64,000 bases of DNA from Dromaius novaehollandiae (GCF_036370855.1 NC_088099.1:152105517-152169516); one strand, 5' to 3'; positions 13,459 to 25,959 are shown, numbered from the stretch's first letter. The notes: generated by a model from the sequence alone, not told the origin. Numbers and translations: made by a program.

Positions 13459-13855
13459 TGTGGCGGACAGATGAGTGAACTTTTGCCTTAAACATTTCTT
13501 GGTACATAAGGTGCAAGCAAACCAAAACCCCAAACAAGCCATCTGTTCCCAGCGGAAACAGGACTGAGCTGCTGCGACCCCTGAAATGGTCTCCCTGCGA
13601 CCATTCGGGACACACCGAGCCTGCGCTGAACCGGACCACGATCGGACAGAGACTTTGGGACCTGGACTGCAAATTACTGCCGCTTAACACAACTTTTATA
13701 AAACTTGCTTAGCCGCGCTCCCTAGTTCAGTGAGAAAGGGCCCCAGAGCTGGTGCAGACTGGAAAGATAAGGGAGTTACAAGCAGTTTGCATTCCTATGC
13801 GTCACACTCCAGCAGGGAGGATGTCAAGGCTTTGAAATAAGGCCTGCTTGGGCGC

Positions 13856-14015
13856 CAGGACCCTGGGAAACAAAGCCTCCCCTCACTGCTGAAACAGTGT
13901 TAATTTGGGGGGGGTCTGGATTATATCCTCCTCGTCAGGACCTTGGAAGATAACACCTATTGTCACTGCTGGGGCAGTGCTAATTGCTGGAACAACACCT
14001 GTTTGTCAGGGCCCT
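13856..14015 (+). repeat. Tandem U3 repeats in LTR1
   Basis: Three related blocks start with CAGGACC or CAGGGCC at 13856, 13936 and 14007, spaced 80 and 71 bp. The first two share downstream words (TCACTGCTGAAACAGTGTTAAT against TCACTGCTGGGGCAGTGCTAAT). The LTR at 42630-43651 carries only one clear equivalent. Repeats of this size in U3 are usually enhancer duplications; that role is an inference. Confidence 0.6.
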
Positions 14016-14205
14016 GAGAAAGAAGGGCAGAACCCGAGGAATCAACACATTTGTCAGCAGAAACCGCAACAGTAAAGATAAGGGAGAAAAGCAGCCTGCC
14101 TGGGAACAATGATGAGACCCAATAGGGAGCAGGAGACCCCAGACCCAAAAATTACTATTGGTCTGAACTACCGCGTGAGGGGCGGGAAACTTAATTTGAA
14201 AAAAG

Positions 14206-14213
14206 CTATAATT
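14206..14213 (+). promoter_or_regulatory. LTR1 TATA-like box
   Basis: The word CTATAATT, in the context AAAAAAGCTATAATTGCCCAGGGA, is conserved in the second LTR at 43032-43039 on the minus strand. It lies about 335 bp upstream of the AATAAA signal, the expected arrangement for an LTR promoter. Confidence 0.5.
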
Positions 14214-14543
14214 GCCCAGGGATTTCTTTGTTCAGGGTCCCTCTTCGGAGGCACCCAACTCGAGCTGTAACTACTGCACGCGTGTCATTACAATTTATTT
14301 ATTTAATTTGCCTTGATTTGGCTCCAAACTTTTCAGCGGGAACCTAGGGTCGGACCCTGCTCAAGTTGTAATTACTGCACGTGCATCGCTAAAATTTACA
14401 CCCAGGGTGAAGAGGACCAACGGGACGCCGCTGGATCCACGGGTGGTGATATCTCTTTCTCTCCCCCCCTTTTCTCTCTCTCTCTTTCTCTCTCTCTCTC
14501 CTCCCTTTTGCCTTTCCCCACCTTTATTCCCCACTCTGTGGAA

Positions 14544-14549
14544 AATAAA
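14544..14549 (+). terminator. LTR1 polyadenylation signal
   Basis: AATAAA in the context GTGGAAAATAAATTTAAAAGG, near the end of LTR1 and about 90 bp before the terminal CA. The second LTR has AATAAA on the minus strand at 42749-42754. Confidence 0.6.
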
Positions 14550-14640
14550 TTTAAAAGGTTGTACGATATTTGACCGGTTTTAGCGTCTTAATCTCGTCCT
14601 TGGGATCGTAACGAAACCCTCCCGATGTTGGATCGGGACA

Positions 14641-16854
14641 CCCTTCTAAGGGAAAATATTATTAACCAATCAAATTTTCATACAACACAGCTTTACAATT
14701 ATAAGAAGCTACTGTGCCTGTAATGTGCACCAGAGCTCAGTTGTGTTGTGGTCTTCTCTCTGCCATGTGAATCCATAGTAGTTCTTTTGTACTCGTAGGA
14801 CTTTTGATTTAGGTAACGTAAGCTTTTGCCCCCTTTCTTGGGAGAGGGGAGGTGATACAACATTAAAAAAATGCATTATTTGACATTATTGCAGTATTGG
14901 ATATTTTCATCTGGTTGTCTCCAATTGCCTTTTAATCTGCAAGAAAAAATCTGTTGTTTCAGGATTCCAATCACTAACATTATCTTAAAACATATAACAT
15001 TGTAACTTAAAACGTTAGCACAGCAGCCTGAATATTGCAGGATTTCTTAATGTCTGGCACACCACTCCTCTAGAGTAGAATTTAACTGTGAACAAAGAGG
15101 TCTGAATATAAAAGAATATGATATATGTGATGTAATGTGCTTTTTGGAAAGAGTTTTACACCCTTCAATGCAACTCAGAAATAAAAATATGTGAACGGTA
15201 TATTTTAAAATAAGAAGAATGACACTGATCTCCTTTAAAAAATGTCTTAAGATCTACTCATAAAAAATATTCTCTAAGGGCTAAGTATTTTCGTTACCTA
15301 CTTTGTCAAGGAGGTTCCTAGAAGTGCAAGGAAAGGAAATGTGAAGTCACTGCTATTTATGGAATTATGAAATATCACCTCTTAAGATTGAGAAAGACTA
15401 TTTCTTCCTCTTCTTACTGTACTCATGAGTAATCCTATACCTGGATTAATCTCCCTATCTCCTAGTTTTCGGACCTTTAAAACACGACTACTAAAAGTCT
15501 GATGATTCTAGGTCATGCTTCCTATGGCATATACTTTAAGCACCAAATAAGTCATCATCATGTCTGTAGACATTCCTTGGAGAAAAAAACAACCAAATCA
15601 GCAACATATTATAGCTACAATGTCTTAGAGCCCATGCCAGAAGTATCAAGTGCTATAAATACATGTACTCTCTGAGGCTTGTTCTTCAGTAACATTCAGC
15701 ATTTCCCACATGATGATAATACCAAAGTTTGCTAGGCATTCCCCTTTTATCACCAGTTACTGCCAGCTGGAGTCTGAGCAGTCTGATCACTCTGCTTTCA
15801 GTCTTATCAATTCTTTTTGCATAGAATATGAACTATTTCTAAAACTTCTTCCATGGCCTCACCTATCACAGTTACCACTTTTGCAAGGGAATTAGAAGAA
15901 AAGTGAGGTTTATATACCAGAGTTATACAGAAGTATTGCTTTAAATGTGGAGTGCTAATATTCACTGAGTGAGGACAGGATAAGGAAATTGGCACTGCTT
16001 GGCTAGGGTAATCCTACTGTTCTCCTCTTCCCTTCCCCTGTGTTCTGGGAACATGTCATCTTTATTTAGCACACTTGATTTTATGACCCTGTACGAAAAT
16101 GAATTCTGTCAAATAAACAGCAAAAAGTCTGTCCTGAAAAGCCTACTGTCTGATGGACCTCAGGAAGCAGAAAACAAAACAAACAGAAACTCATGATGAT
16201 ACAGATGGAATGCTCTGTTGAAAAAGACAGAAAAAGTAGTTCATTTGTTTTCATGTGTCATATTTGTGATGTACATCCATAGTCCAGAGGTAAGTGACTT
16301 CCCAGAACTGGAGTAGGCACCTAGGATTAGATTTAGCAAATGAATTTAGGCAACTTGAGTCTCAGCTCTGCAGGGCCTAAAAGTTAATTGACTAAAGATC
16401 CTTTATGAAAAGATTGGGAGGTGTTTTGAATGAGATTTGCAGCACCTGTAAACTGCTAAAATAAAGCCTGTTAAAAAAACCAGAGAAACGGGGCTCTCTC
16501 TTGTTATGTACCTCTGAAAATGTGGTTGAATCTCAAGCATTGTGATTGACTTAGACACATAGTTTACTATCTTAATCTAAAGTAGTGGTTTGCACAATGG
16601 CCTAAATAGGTTGTTGTTGCTGCTTTTCCTGCTTCCGGCAGGTTGCTGCTTTATGCAACTGCTTACCAAATGTATGCTCTGAAGCTGACCTCATAACCAG
16701 AATGAAAAGTATTACCAGTCTTTCTCACTGAAGCAAGGCCATAACAAATACAGGACTGCAAATTTCAAGGAGAACAAAGGGGAGCAGAAAATAGCACTAC
16801 TTACCAAGGTAGAAGGATGTGGAAGTTATTTGCTTGATGTAAAATAAATAAGGA
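14641..16854. other. AT-rich non-coding stretch
   Basis: No gene, RNA gene or classified repeat recognised. Open frames are 61-65 codons, without motif, and overlap on both strands. Confidence 0.6.
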
Positions 16855-17093
16855 ACAAGTTGCAGCATTGAAAATTCTGACCAGATATAAGGAAAAAAGT
16901 CACAGTGATAGCTCTGCAACAGGCTGGCTGGAGAGCTTATAGAATCACTGCCCTTGCAGATATTCAAAATGCAACTAGACCATGCCCCGAGCATCTTAAA
17001 GCTAACATCAAAGTTAGCTTTACTTTGAGAAAGGGGTCAGATTAGGGGACTTCTGGAGGTCTCGTCCACCCTAAATTATTCTGTGACTATGAA
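16855..17093 (+). mobile_element. Old CR1 LINE 3' end
   Basis: The plus strand ends with GGGGACTTCTGGAGGTCTCG, then CCACCCTAAATTATTCTGTGACTATGAAT, a diverged CR1 3' terminus. Upstream, GCTGGCTGGAGAGCTTATAGA and the ATATTCAAAATGCAACTAGACC block correspond to the CR1 segment just before the 3' end. The copy is more diverged than those at 5699 or 36433. The left boundary is uncertain. Confidence 0.7.
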
Positions 17094-20000
17094 TAGGCTC
17101 TCCAATAGAAGTTTTAAGTTCTGATATACCTGTTCTCTGGATACTAAATGACTTTTAGTAGGAAACAGATGCCTGCTCAGCAATGGCAGCAATTGTGAGT
17201 GTCTAGGGAAGCTTCAGACCTCTATATGCTAGGCAGGGTTTTTTTAAGCTGCTCTCCAGAACTGAGGAAACTATATTACGGCTAAATGGCAGCTTGGGTA
17301 ATGTAAAAGTTTAAGTGTCCAGTCTAGGCGCTTTTCCAGGCTGGTCTTTAATGTCTGCATCCACTAAATAAACCATGGAGTGCATGGAGAAATTGTAGCA
17401 GTTTGCAATAGCCATGCCACTGAACAGGTATCCAACTAGCCAACAGCTAGCCAACTGGGGACAGAGAAGAAAAGACATATATACATCCTCCTTCCTTATA
17501 TATAAGCAACTAATTCTGGGATGCTAAAGGGTGGATATTTCAGCTGAGATTCATTCTCCTCACATAAAAGTAAATAAGTGTTTTAAAAAGAGGACTGAAC
17601 TCCACACTTTTGAAACACGCCAAAGGAAGACACGGTAGGATAATTTCCAGGGTGTGGGAGATTTGCAGCTAATGTCATTTCTGCTTGGAGGATTCAAATT
17701 CTTATTTTTATTTCTTAGAAGATTTCTATGACCTCTTAGCAATGAATTTATGGTTCATTACACCAGAGAGAAAAGAAACATGACTGTAGCTTCATGGATA
17801 CTCTTCATTTGTTGGAAAAACTGCTTCTGCTGGTAAATTCCCAGATGCTGTAGACATGTGACCTGTGAGGCCCTCTAATATTGGAAAAAAATGTCAGGAA
17901 ACACAAATTTAAAAGAAGGTTACTGTGGAAAAGCAAATTCTCACCTCAGCTAGGTGAGCTCACTTAGTACTGTTTCCCATGGGTCTGAAAAAAATGGGGT
18001 TCACTGTTTTTTTCGTACAAGATATATTAAATATATAAGAGTAAGATGACATCCCTGTATTAAGCAAAAAGAAGTTTTGGCATGATTTAGTCCATTATTA
18101 GAAAGAAGTAGAAAATATGTTGGCAATTAACTTGCAAAGCAGCAAAGTGACATTCATGTCTCATCTGTGCATGAAATATTTTCCCAGTCCTCTGGTAACA
18201 CAGGAGGGTTTTAAATAACATTAGCTAGAAATAAACATTTTGAAATCAGCTGGCCTGGATGTCTTGAAGTCATGTGTCTTAAAATAAGCAGCTTAGGACA
18301 TCTCTGGCATGCATCTTTATGTAAAGCAACACACAACAAAACACAGTAAAAGCAATAGAGATATCATTTATCATTTCTAGGGTATTTTTGTTATATCATG
18401 CAGCTGAATTTCAAATATGTGTGGGAACTATAGGTCTGATCCAAAACTTATTGGTTTTAATGTGAGATCTTCCATCAGCTTCAATGTTCTGTGTATCACA
18501 CTGCAGTTACTCAAGAGGCTACTAAAAAAACCTGATAGATTAAAAATCCAGCAGCTGTTTATAAATTTATGCCTGCCAAATCTATATTCTGATCTAACTG
18601 ATATCTGGTACAGGCAAAATCCATTGGGAAGTATATGAAATAAGTAAGAATTGAGAGAACTCTTTTTGAAATCATCTTATCTTAGACCCACAAGCCTTTT
18701 TTTTTTTTTTTTTTCCTCATTCTCTTTTCTTTCTGATTCTAAAACATGTGTGGATTTAACTCTGGAAGAACATTTACAGCTTCTTAAAAAAGATCAGTGT
18801 TAGAGTCAGCTTTTGATGTTAGCTAATATCAGTCAATATGAATTGTTTCTCAGACTTTTCAAAGTCTGCTAGTCATCTGGAAAAGTCAGTAAAAGCACAA
18901 GTAAGAGCAAGTAAAAGCAATAACAGTATCATGACAAGCAGCAGTCTTCACACAGATATGCTAGTCTAAGCTTTCATCTAGTTATTTACAACCAGCATCT
19001 TCTTCTGTTGTCAATATTATACTTTCTCGGCCACATTCATTAGCTTGAAAGGAAGATCTGAGCAATGTATATTGAATGTATATTAAAAAAAAGAAAAAAA
19101 GTGCCAGAGGATTTGTATATACTACATCTACAGGTTAGCCAGTTCCCTAAGCTCAGCATGCTCCGCATTTCTCTGCCAGACCAGGCAAGATGAACAGGAT
19201 GGGAGATGCCTGTCTCAATAAAACAAGTGATGGAGTAAAAACAGAAGGGATAGGGAGTACATTGGCTACGCCTCCACATCTCTTTTGTGTACACTGTTTG
19301 CATATAGGACATATAAAGCCTTAGAGTCAAGTAGTAGGTAGTGAGAGGTCTGGGTCTACTACAGTAAACCTGTCATTCTTGATAAATATTAGCTAAAATT
19401 AATATTGTTTTGTCTTGGGAACAGAGGCAGAATTCTGTATAGTTGCACATCTGACTACAATTCACTGTGCTTTCTTTTGTGAAGTAGGAGTATTGAATGA
19501 ACTAGAGAAAATAACTGTAAAAAGATTTTATTATTATTATTTTTATTACACAACACCAGCTACATGTGCTTATCTCCCTGACATCTTGCAAATATCAGTC
19601 TGCAGCTCCAGTGCTAGACACTTTGAGATTTTTCACAAAACTATGCAGCAAGGAAAAAACTAGTGACTAAAATAGAGTTACTTAGTACAAAATACCTACA
19701 GATTGGGAATTTCTCCTTGTTTATCAAGACTGAGAAAAGCTGGTTTAATCCGGGAAGATGAATCACTTAGTATGAACCAAATCATCTGATGTTTTGATTA
19801 CAAACATAATATACATCCTTATGTTGAGCTAATACATATTCAGAGCAAAATGTGTGGCCTGCAGCCATTTGTTAAGCTTCACCCAAATCATCTGGGTATG
19901 TAGGGAATTTTTTCCAAAGACATGCTTTACAATAAAACTTCAAAATTAAAATAGCTCTTTACTTACCACATTTTCATTCTTCTAACTTGAAATTCAAGGA

Positions 20001-20700
20001 AACCATTTTATTCCCTAATACTAAATTGCTGTTTATTCACATATTTTGTTCTGCAGATTTGGAAATTAATAATACAATTATCTTCTAGATAAACTATGAA
20101 AATGGTAACACTCATGCAAAATAAAATATGCATCAGGATAAAATGTGGTCAAAGAGAGTATTTCATTTGTAAAGTGAACTCATTTTTCCTTTAGGAAACT
20201 ATACTCTCTTCATAACATTTCAGTTTCTAATAATTTAGTTTTAACGATTTTCCATTCTTCTTTGCAGTTTTCCACCCTAAACTATCATTTTTCTTAGTTC
20301 TTTCCCTGATATACAGGCATCTTTTATCTCTCCATTTCTCAAAACACTTTACTGCAACAACCTTTTGATGTGTGTCTTTCTATCAAACTCTACTATATCT
20401 ACTAATGTTGTTTACTATTATACTCGGAAAATATATACACTCAGATACTGCTATAGTTAGTCTTGCAGGTTTTTTCACTTGTTTGTTTGTTTGTTTTTTA
20501 ATCTGGGGTGCCTTCACTCCACTCAAGCTGCTTCCAGTGAGTTTCTTCCATTTGGATTTCTGATCCTCTTCTCTTCATTCCATTTGAATTTACTTTGGAA
20601 CTGCATTTTCTACAGTTGGGCATCATGTTTTATGTTAGCTTTTAAAAGTATACCTTCAAGTCCAAACTGTGTACATGTTTTCATGAATTATACTAAGGGA

Positions 20701-20727
20701 ATATATATATATATATTTATATATATT
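20701..20727. repeat. AT microsatellite
   Basis: Alternating AT with a single TTT interruption. Confidence 0.9.
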
Positions 20728-21011
20728 TAATGAGTTTATAGTGTTTTTTTTTTTTTAATAAGCTGTAGCAATAGTGTTTTTCAAAGTAGGAATTTAATAT
20801 TTGAAAGAAGACATTTCTTCAAGTTGGCTCTCCCCAGGAAAATCTTCCTAATTGTGAATGGGAAAGTCAAACTTCATCTGTTTCAGCCAATTTTTGTTAG
20901 AACATCACAAATAGGTTGCTCATGGGGCCATGCAGACTAGGCAGATTCCAGCGTAGAAATGAGCAGCACCTTTCTTTCATTTGCTACATAAAATGCACAA
21001 AAAAATGACAA

Positions 21012-21089
21012 CAGGCAATTTGGGTCCTCTGTGCTCTGATAGTATAGAAACAGGCAATTTGGGTCCTCTGTGCTCTGATAGTATAGAAA
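21012..21089. repeat. Perfect 39-bp tandem duplication
   Basis: Two identical 39-bp units (starting CAGGCAATTTGGG, ending AGTATAGAAA) lie head to tail at 21012-21050 and 21051-21089. No base differs between them, which suggests a recent slippage or repair event. The unit length is a multiple of three, so it repeats 13 residues in the minus-strand open frame, but that frame shows no sign of being a real gene. Confidence 0.95.
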
Positions 21090-23604
21090 CTGGCTTTCAC
21101 AGATGGCCTGAGCTGGACACAGGCAGCAGATGAGGTGTGAAGACTGGCAGAGTTGTGGGTCTAGGGCAAAGGGAGAACAGAGCGGGAGAAGCCTGCCCTG
21201 CACAACCAGACCCAGAAGCAAGGACTGTGAGCCAAAAGGAGCACTGTTGATGACTGACTGAAGACCTGCTGAAATGGAATGAAAAAAAAAAAAAGTCATA
21301 AAAATAAGTTTTATCGCTCTTTCTGCAGTCAGCTCTATTTTTATGTTAATCTCTTTGTCTCTGCTCACCATCTGTGGAATTGGGAAAATAATTGACAATG
21401 ATGTATAATTACACTGATTACATTTATGAATTAAAATCATGAATCATAAGTCCTTTAACAATGAACAGCAATTTCAAATATGCAGCTTGGTACTGTGAGA
21501 ATTTACAAAATTATGGGGAAAATTCTTGAAGTCACACACCCTAGCCTACATGCTCGCAGTTTTTCAGTGTGCCAGGAACTCAGAAACAGAAGAGACGTGA
21601 TGGAGGTCTGACTTTTTGAAGGTCCTTCTATTGCAGTCAATATTGTATAAGCTGTCGCTTTCATCCTTCAGCATCTTTTGGTCTGGCAGACCTCTGCAAC
21701 AACATAAATTTCCTATCATGTGTGTTCTAGGAAAACATAATAGTAAATTGCATACAACCTGTTGAACAGCACACTGAAGAGTAGAGGCTCTGAAAATGGT
21801 TCAGGTGGCATACTGGACAATAAATAGAATGTAAGCACTCACCATAACCCTATGAGAGATTAGCTGATGTGTATCTTGGAGGAATCAGTCCAGGAATAGT
21901 GACTATGCAGGAAAAACGAAAAGACTAATGTTCAGCTGTTGCTTAAAGTTTTGCTATCTAAGGCAAAAATATTGAGGACTGAACATAGTGTGTAAACCTG
22001 ATGATATAATGGATCAAAAACTGGAAAAAAATGCCTTATTATGACCTTAATTAATTTAATAAATAGATTATATTACAATATAAACATCCACCATCCAGAA
22101 AAGAGAATTCCTGGTGCAAAATGGATCTTTAGTGTAGGAAAGAAAGGGGTAACAAGATCTAAAAGTTGAGAGCTGTAGCCAGACAAATCGAGTTTAGAAA
22201 TGTGGCTCAGTTTGAGGGTGATTTAATATGGAAGCAATATTAAAATACTGAAAAAAATACCATTAAATGTGGTGGACTGAGGTCTCTCTTAATGGCACCA
22301 CATTAAGATGAAATACTTTCTGGAACTTTAGCCTTTCTGTAATAAATTTATTGGTGTCAATGCAGGAATGATGAATTAAATAAAATACTATAAGCTGTGA
22401 TATTCAGAAAAACAGACTAGATTATATATTGGTCTTTTATACTCTGAAAAATCAATGCATAAGTGAACTCATGTGAATTTCACTTGAATATATGGTTTAT
22501 ATGATACCTTTCATAAAATGACGTTCCATAATAGCACTGACTTTTAACACATGAGACTTTTGTATTTTCTCTTTCTATTTGAATGTGGTTGAGAAATTTC
22601 CTGTTCTAATTAGGAAAAAAAAGAGAAGATACAAAAGCCTCATGTTTCACAACTAAAAATTAAAGAGGAAATGAAATTTTATGCAGTAAAACAAGTAGAT
22701 ATTTCTAACCTGAGAGATTTTGATGAGGCTTTAGTTTTTCCAGTAATTTCCTCTGCCATACTTCTCTCCTCCCCTAGTTTTGCTTTAGTTCAATCAAAAT
22801 ATTTTTTTCCTGCAAGTTTTGGCATTATTGAACAAAAAATCCTGGTTTTGCTTGGGTGTATTTCCAAATAATCAGTTTTGCTTTTTATAGTCATCTTATG
22901 TATGCACGTCTCATGTATACTCTTTGTAAACTAATATTTTGCCTCACATTAAAAATCAGTATCTTTACATGAAATGAAAGATGTTGCATATACTGTTTTA
23001 CTTGAGTTTGTTGATCATAACAGTTCTATAGAAAATACATTTATATAGAAAATGGCATACTGCTTGTCTTTGCTAATTGTTATAAACTGAGGCACTGAGT
23101 GTAAGGTCAGCAGGTGAAGCTAGGTCTGTTTATGGGTATCTGATATATCTTCTTGCACTATATTTTGTTCCACAGTGTGTGTATTGCACCCCTGAACATA
23201 TTTTTGAGTAAAGCTACATTCAGAAAAACATCTCATATTGTTTTAAGATACCAAACTGCAAGTACTTTACCTCTTCTAGTAGCTGTTAATTACAGAAGTT
23301 AATCAATCTTCTTTAAAATATATATATTCCCTGGACTTCATTTCCACTTGAGATTTTTTGTTGACTCCCAGATATTACTTTTTCTTATACCTTTTTCTGT
23401 TGCCTTCTACAGAAATCTGTCTTATTTCTAATAAAATGTACAGATTTAACTGTTGCAATATCTTCTTTGAGGGCTTTTTTTTCCTTTTTCTGCTTATTGA
23501 ATCATTTGGTATAATTATTCAATTTCCTTTAAAAATGTTCACACTGGAGTGAGCAGTGTCATATTGAAGATAAAAATCTTCTTCCTACCCTTACTCACTG
23601 CTAC

Positions 23605-24980
23605 TCTATTCATTCCTCCAGAGATTACATTAGCCTACTTTGCTACAATGTAGCACAGGATGTTGCATTTCCATAAAATCCCTGGAGTCTTTTAGAGTCT
23701 TTGCTTTCCAGGATGCAATTAGCCTGTAGTCTGTAGTTATAATTTTAATTTTTTAATCTTAAAAGTTTTTTTGCCTTCTATTCTTCAAATGAGGCCAGTT
23801 CATGCTTCCAGATCTTTCTGTACGACTACTCTCTTCTCATTAATTATAATTCTGTCAATCTTTGTGTCATCTGCAAATATAATCGATAGTGACTTGATAC
23901 TTACTTCCAGAGCACTCATGAAAATGTTAAATAGTGTTGGTCTTAATAGTAATCAGTTTGGAGTCTCCCTGGGAAAACCGCTGTTTAGTCATGATTCCTC
24001 ACAGACAACTGTGTTTTGAGATATGTCAATCCAGTAATTCTTAATCCAGGTAATGTCACCTAGTTTTCACAAAATCACAGAATCATTGAGGTCAAGGTTG
24101 GAAGTGCCTCTGGAGATCATCTAGTCCAACCATGCCCTGATCAAAGCAGGGTCAGCTACAGCAGGTTATCCATGTCCAGGCAGGTTTTGAATATCTCTGA
24201 GCATGGAGACTCCACAACTTCCCTGGGCAACCTGTTTCAGTGCTCTGTTATTCTCACAGTAAAAAGTGTTTTCTTATATTCAGTTTCCTGTGTTTCAATT
24301 TGTGCCCGTTGTCTCTTGTCCTGTCAGTGGGCACCACTGAGAGGAGTCTGGCTCAATTATTCTTTACACGCTCCCATCAGATATTTAAATACTTTGATAA
24401 GATCCTCCTTGAGCCTTCTCCAGGCTTAACAGTCCCAGCTCTCTCAGCCTTTTTTCATATGACAGATGCTTCTATCATCTCTGAGCATCATCTTAATCAT
24501 CTTTGTGCCTCAGTTTTGTTTAAAACTACTGCTTTTAGCAGTTAAAATGTCACAGGTTTAACACTGAATTGTGAGCCAAGCAATGGTCCAATCATCTGTG
24601 ACTACCAATCTTATCAAAGAAAGTAGATAGGTTTTTAGGAGTAACATTATTTATGAAGGCATTCTTATTAGTATGAATTATTTTCCTTTACTTTAATTTC
24701 ATATTTGATTCTTTATCAGCATTTCTATTAATATGCCTAAAATTAGGAATTAGGATAGGAATGCCTATAGAATTAGACTAATTAGGTCTACAATTACTTA
24801 AACTTATCTGTCCTTTCTGAATATTGGCATAATTTTATTTCCTTTTGAATCTTCCAGAATTTCCTATGTAGTCAAAAATTTCTGTAAAAGAGGATCAGGA
24901 GATCAGAAATCTTCTCAGAGATGTATGTACAACCTTATCTGTCCCTGCTGATTTGAAAATATTTATCTATAGTAATATCC
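23605..24980 (-). mobile_element. Ancient CR1-like LINE remnant, split by a younger CR1
   Basis: Read on the plus strand, this is the antisense of a CR1-type reverse-transcriptase region. Visible words are GATTACATTAGCCTACTTTG near 23623, TGTGTCATCTGCAAATATAA near 23863, and ATGAAAATGTTAAATAGTG near 23919. After the younger CR1 at 24066-24515, collinear homology resumes with a TTATCAAAGAAAGTAGATAG block near 24611 and TCTGAATATTGGCATAATTT near 24817. The order matches antisense ORF2, running from the end of the RT towards its start. Divergence is high and every frame is broken. It is older than the CR1s beside it. Assignment rests on recalled CR1 conserved blocks from birds, turtles and crocodilians. 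Confidence 0.7.
24066..24515 (-). mobile_element. CR1 LINE fragment nested in an older CR1
   Basis: It begins with the reversed CR1 3' end (AAAATCACAGAATCATTGAG, GGTTGGAAGTGCCTCTGGAG, ATCTAGTCCAACCATGCCCT). It then runs through antisense of the ORF2 tail (TTGAATATCTCTGAGCATGG, TTCCCTGGGCAACCTGTTTC, CTCTTGTCCTGTCAGTGGGC). It is 5'-truncated at about 24515 after the CATCTTTGTGCC region. The older CR1-like sequence continues on both sides, so this copy inserted into it. Confidence 0.9.
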
Positions 24981-25959
24981 TAGCATAATTCAGGTTGGAA
25001 GGGACCTAAGGAGGTCTTTAGTTCTACCTCTTTCTCAAAGCAGGGTAAGCTCATGGACAGCCCACTTTGACTACAGGTCTTTATGTGGTTAGATCCTCAA
25101 AATCTTCAAAGACGTAGCCTGCACAACCTCTCTGGGCAACTTGTTTCACTAACTGTCCTCATGAGAGGAATATTTTCCTTATATTCAGTCAGAACCTCTC
25201 TTGTTTCAGCTATGCTCTTTTTCTCCCACCAAGCATTGCTATCAAGATGACTTCACCTTCTTTATGACCTCCTGGTAAACACCGGCAGGCTGCTGTTAGG
25301 TTCCCCAAAACCATCTCTTCTTTAAACTGTATCAAACCAGCTCCCTCAGCCTTTTCTCACAGGGCAAGTGCTTCTGCCCTCGACCATCTTGGTGGTGCTC
25401 CACTGAGCTCACAACAGTTTATCACCATCTTTCTTGTACTGAAGGCCCTAAATTGGATGCAGTATTCTAGATGTGGTCTTATGAGTGTCAAGTAAAGGAG
25501 AATAAATCCCTTTCCTTGATCTACTGGCTTTTCTCCTATTAGTACAGCGCAGGATGTTCTCAGCTCTTTTTGCTGTCAGGGCACACTGCTGGCTCTTGTT
25601 CTTGCTATCTACCAGGGCTCCCAGATCCTTTTCAGCAGAGCTGCTCCCCAGCTACTACTCATTTCCCAGCTTGCATCACTGCAAATGGTTCTTTCTTTGC
25701 ACATTCAGGACTTTGTATTTGTCCTTGTCAAAGTTCATGAGGTTGCTCTTGGCTCATTCATCCAGACTGCCTAGGTCCCTCTGGATGGCAGCCCTGCCTT
25801 GAGTGTATTACCTGGTCTCCCCACAAGTTTGGCATCATCTGCAAACTTGATGAGGGCAGACTCTGTCACCTCCTCAGGGTCATCATTAATGATGTTAAAT
25901 GGGACATGTTCTATGATAGACCTCTGTGCTACTGTACATGTTACCAGCCTCCAGGTAGA

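Larger units (their letters stand above)
13459..14640 (+). mobile_element. Solo LTR of an endogenous retrovirus (LTR1)
   Basis: The segment starts TGTGGCGGACAG and ends GATCGGGACA, giving the TG...CA ends of an LTR. It matches the inverted segment at 42630-43651 over most of its length, which fixes both ends. A TATA-like word (CTATAATT) lies at 14206-14213, followed by GTTCAGGGTCCCTCTTCGGAG, a plausible start of R. A polyadenylation signal AATAAA lies at 14544-14549, so U3 is about 740 bp and U5 about 75 bp. A CT-rich run at 14457-14508 precedes the signal. No internal retroviral genes flank it, so this is a solo LTR formed by recombination. The flanks (CTCTC left, CCCTT right) match at only three of five positions, so the target duplication is decayed or the end is slightly misplaced. 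Confidence 0.8.
17094..23604. other. AT-rich non-coding stretch
   Basis: No recognised gene. It contains an 18-base T run at 18697-18714, an AT run at 20701-20727 and a perfect 39-bp tandem duplication at 21012-21089. Around 21080-21260 the sequence is locally richer in G and C without a repeat family I can name. The 167-codon minus-strand open frame at 20937-21440 spans this part and owes 13 codons to the duplication; no domain is seen. Confidence 0.55.

Noticed and set aside
19327..19351. let-7-like word (AAGTAGTAGGTAGTGAGAGG)
   Set aside because: It differs from the let-7 mature sequence in and after the seed, and I saw no complementary arm that would form a precursor hairpin.
20937..21440. 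167-codon minus-strand open frame with a 13-residue internal repeat
   Set aside because: The repeat comes from the 39-bp DNA duplication. There is no domain, signal or context, and the length is within what chance gives in 64 kb read in six frames.
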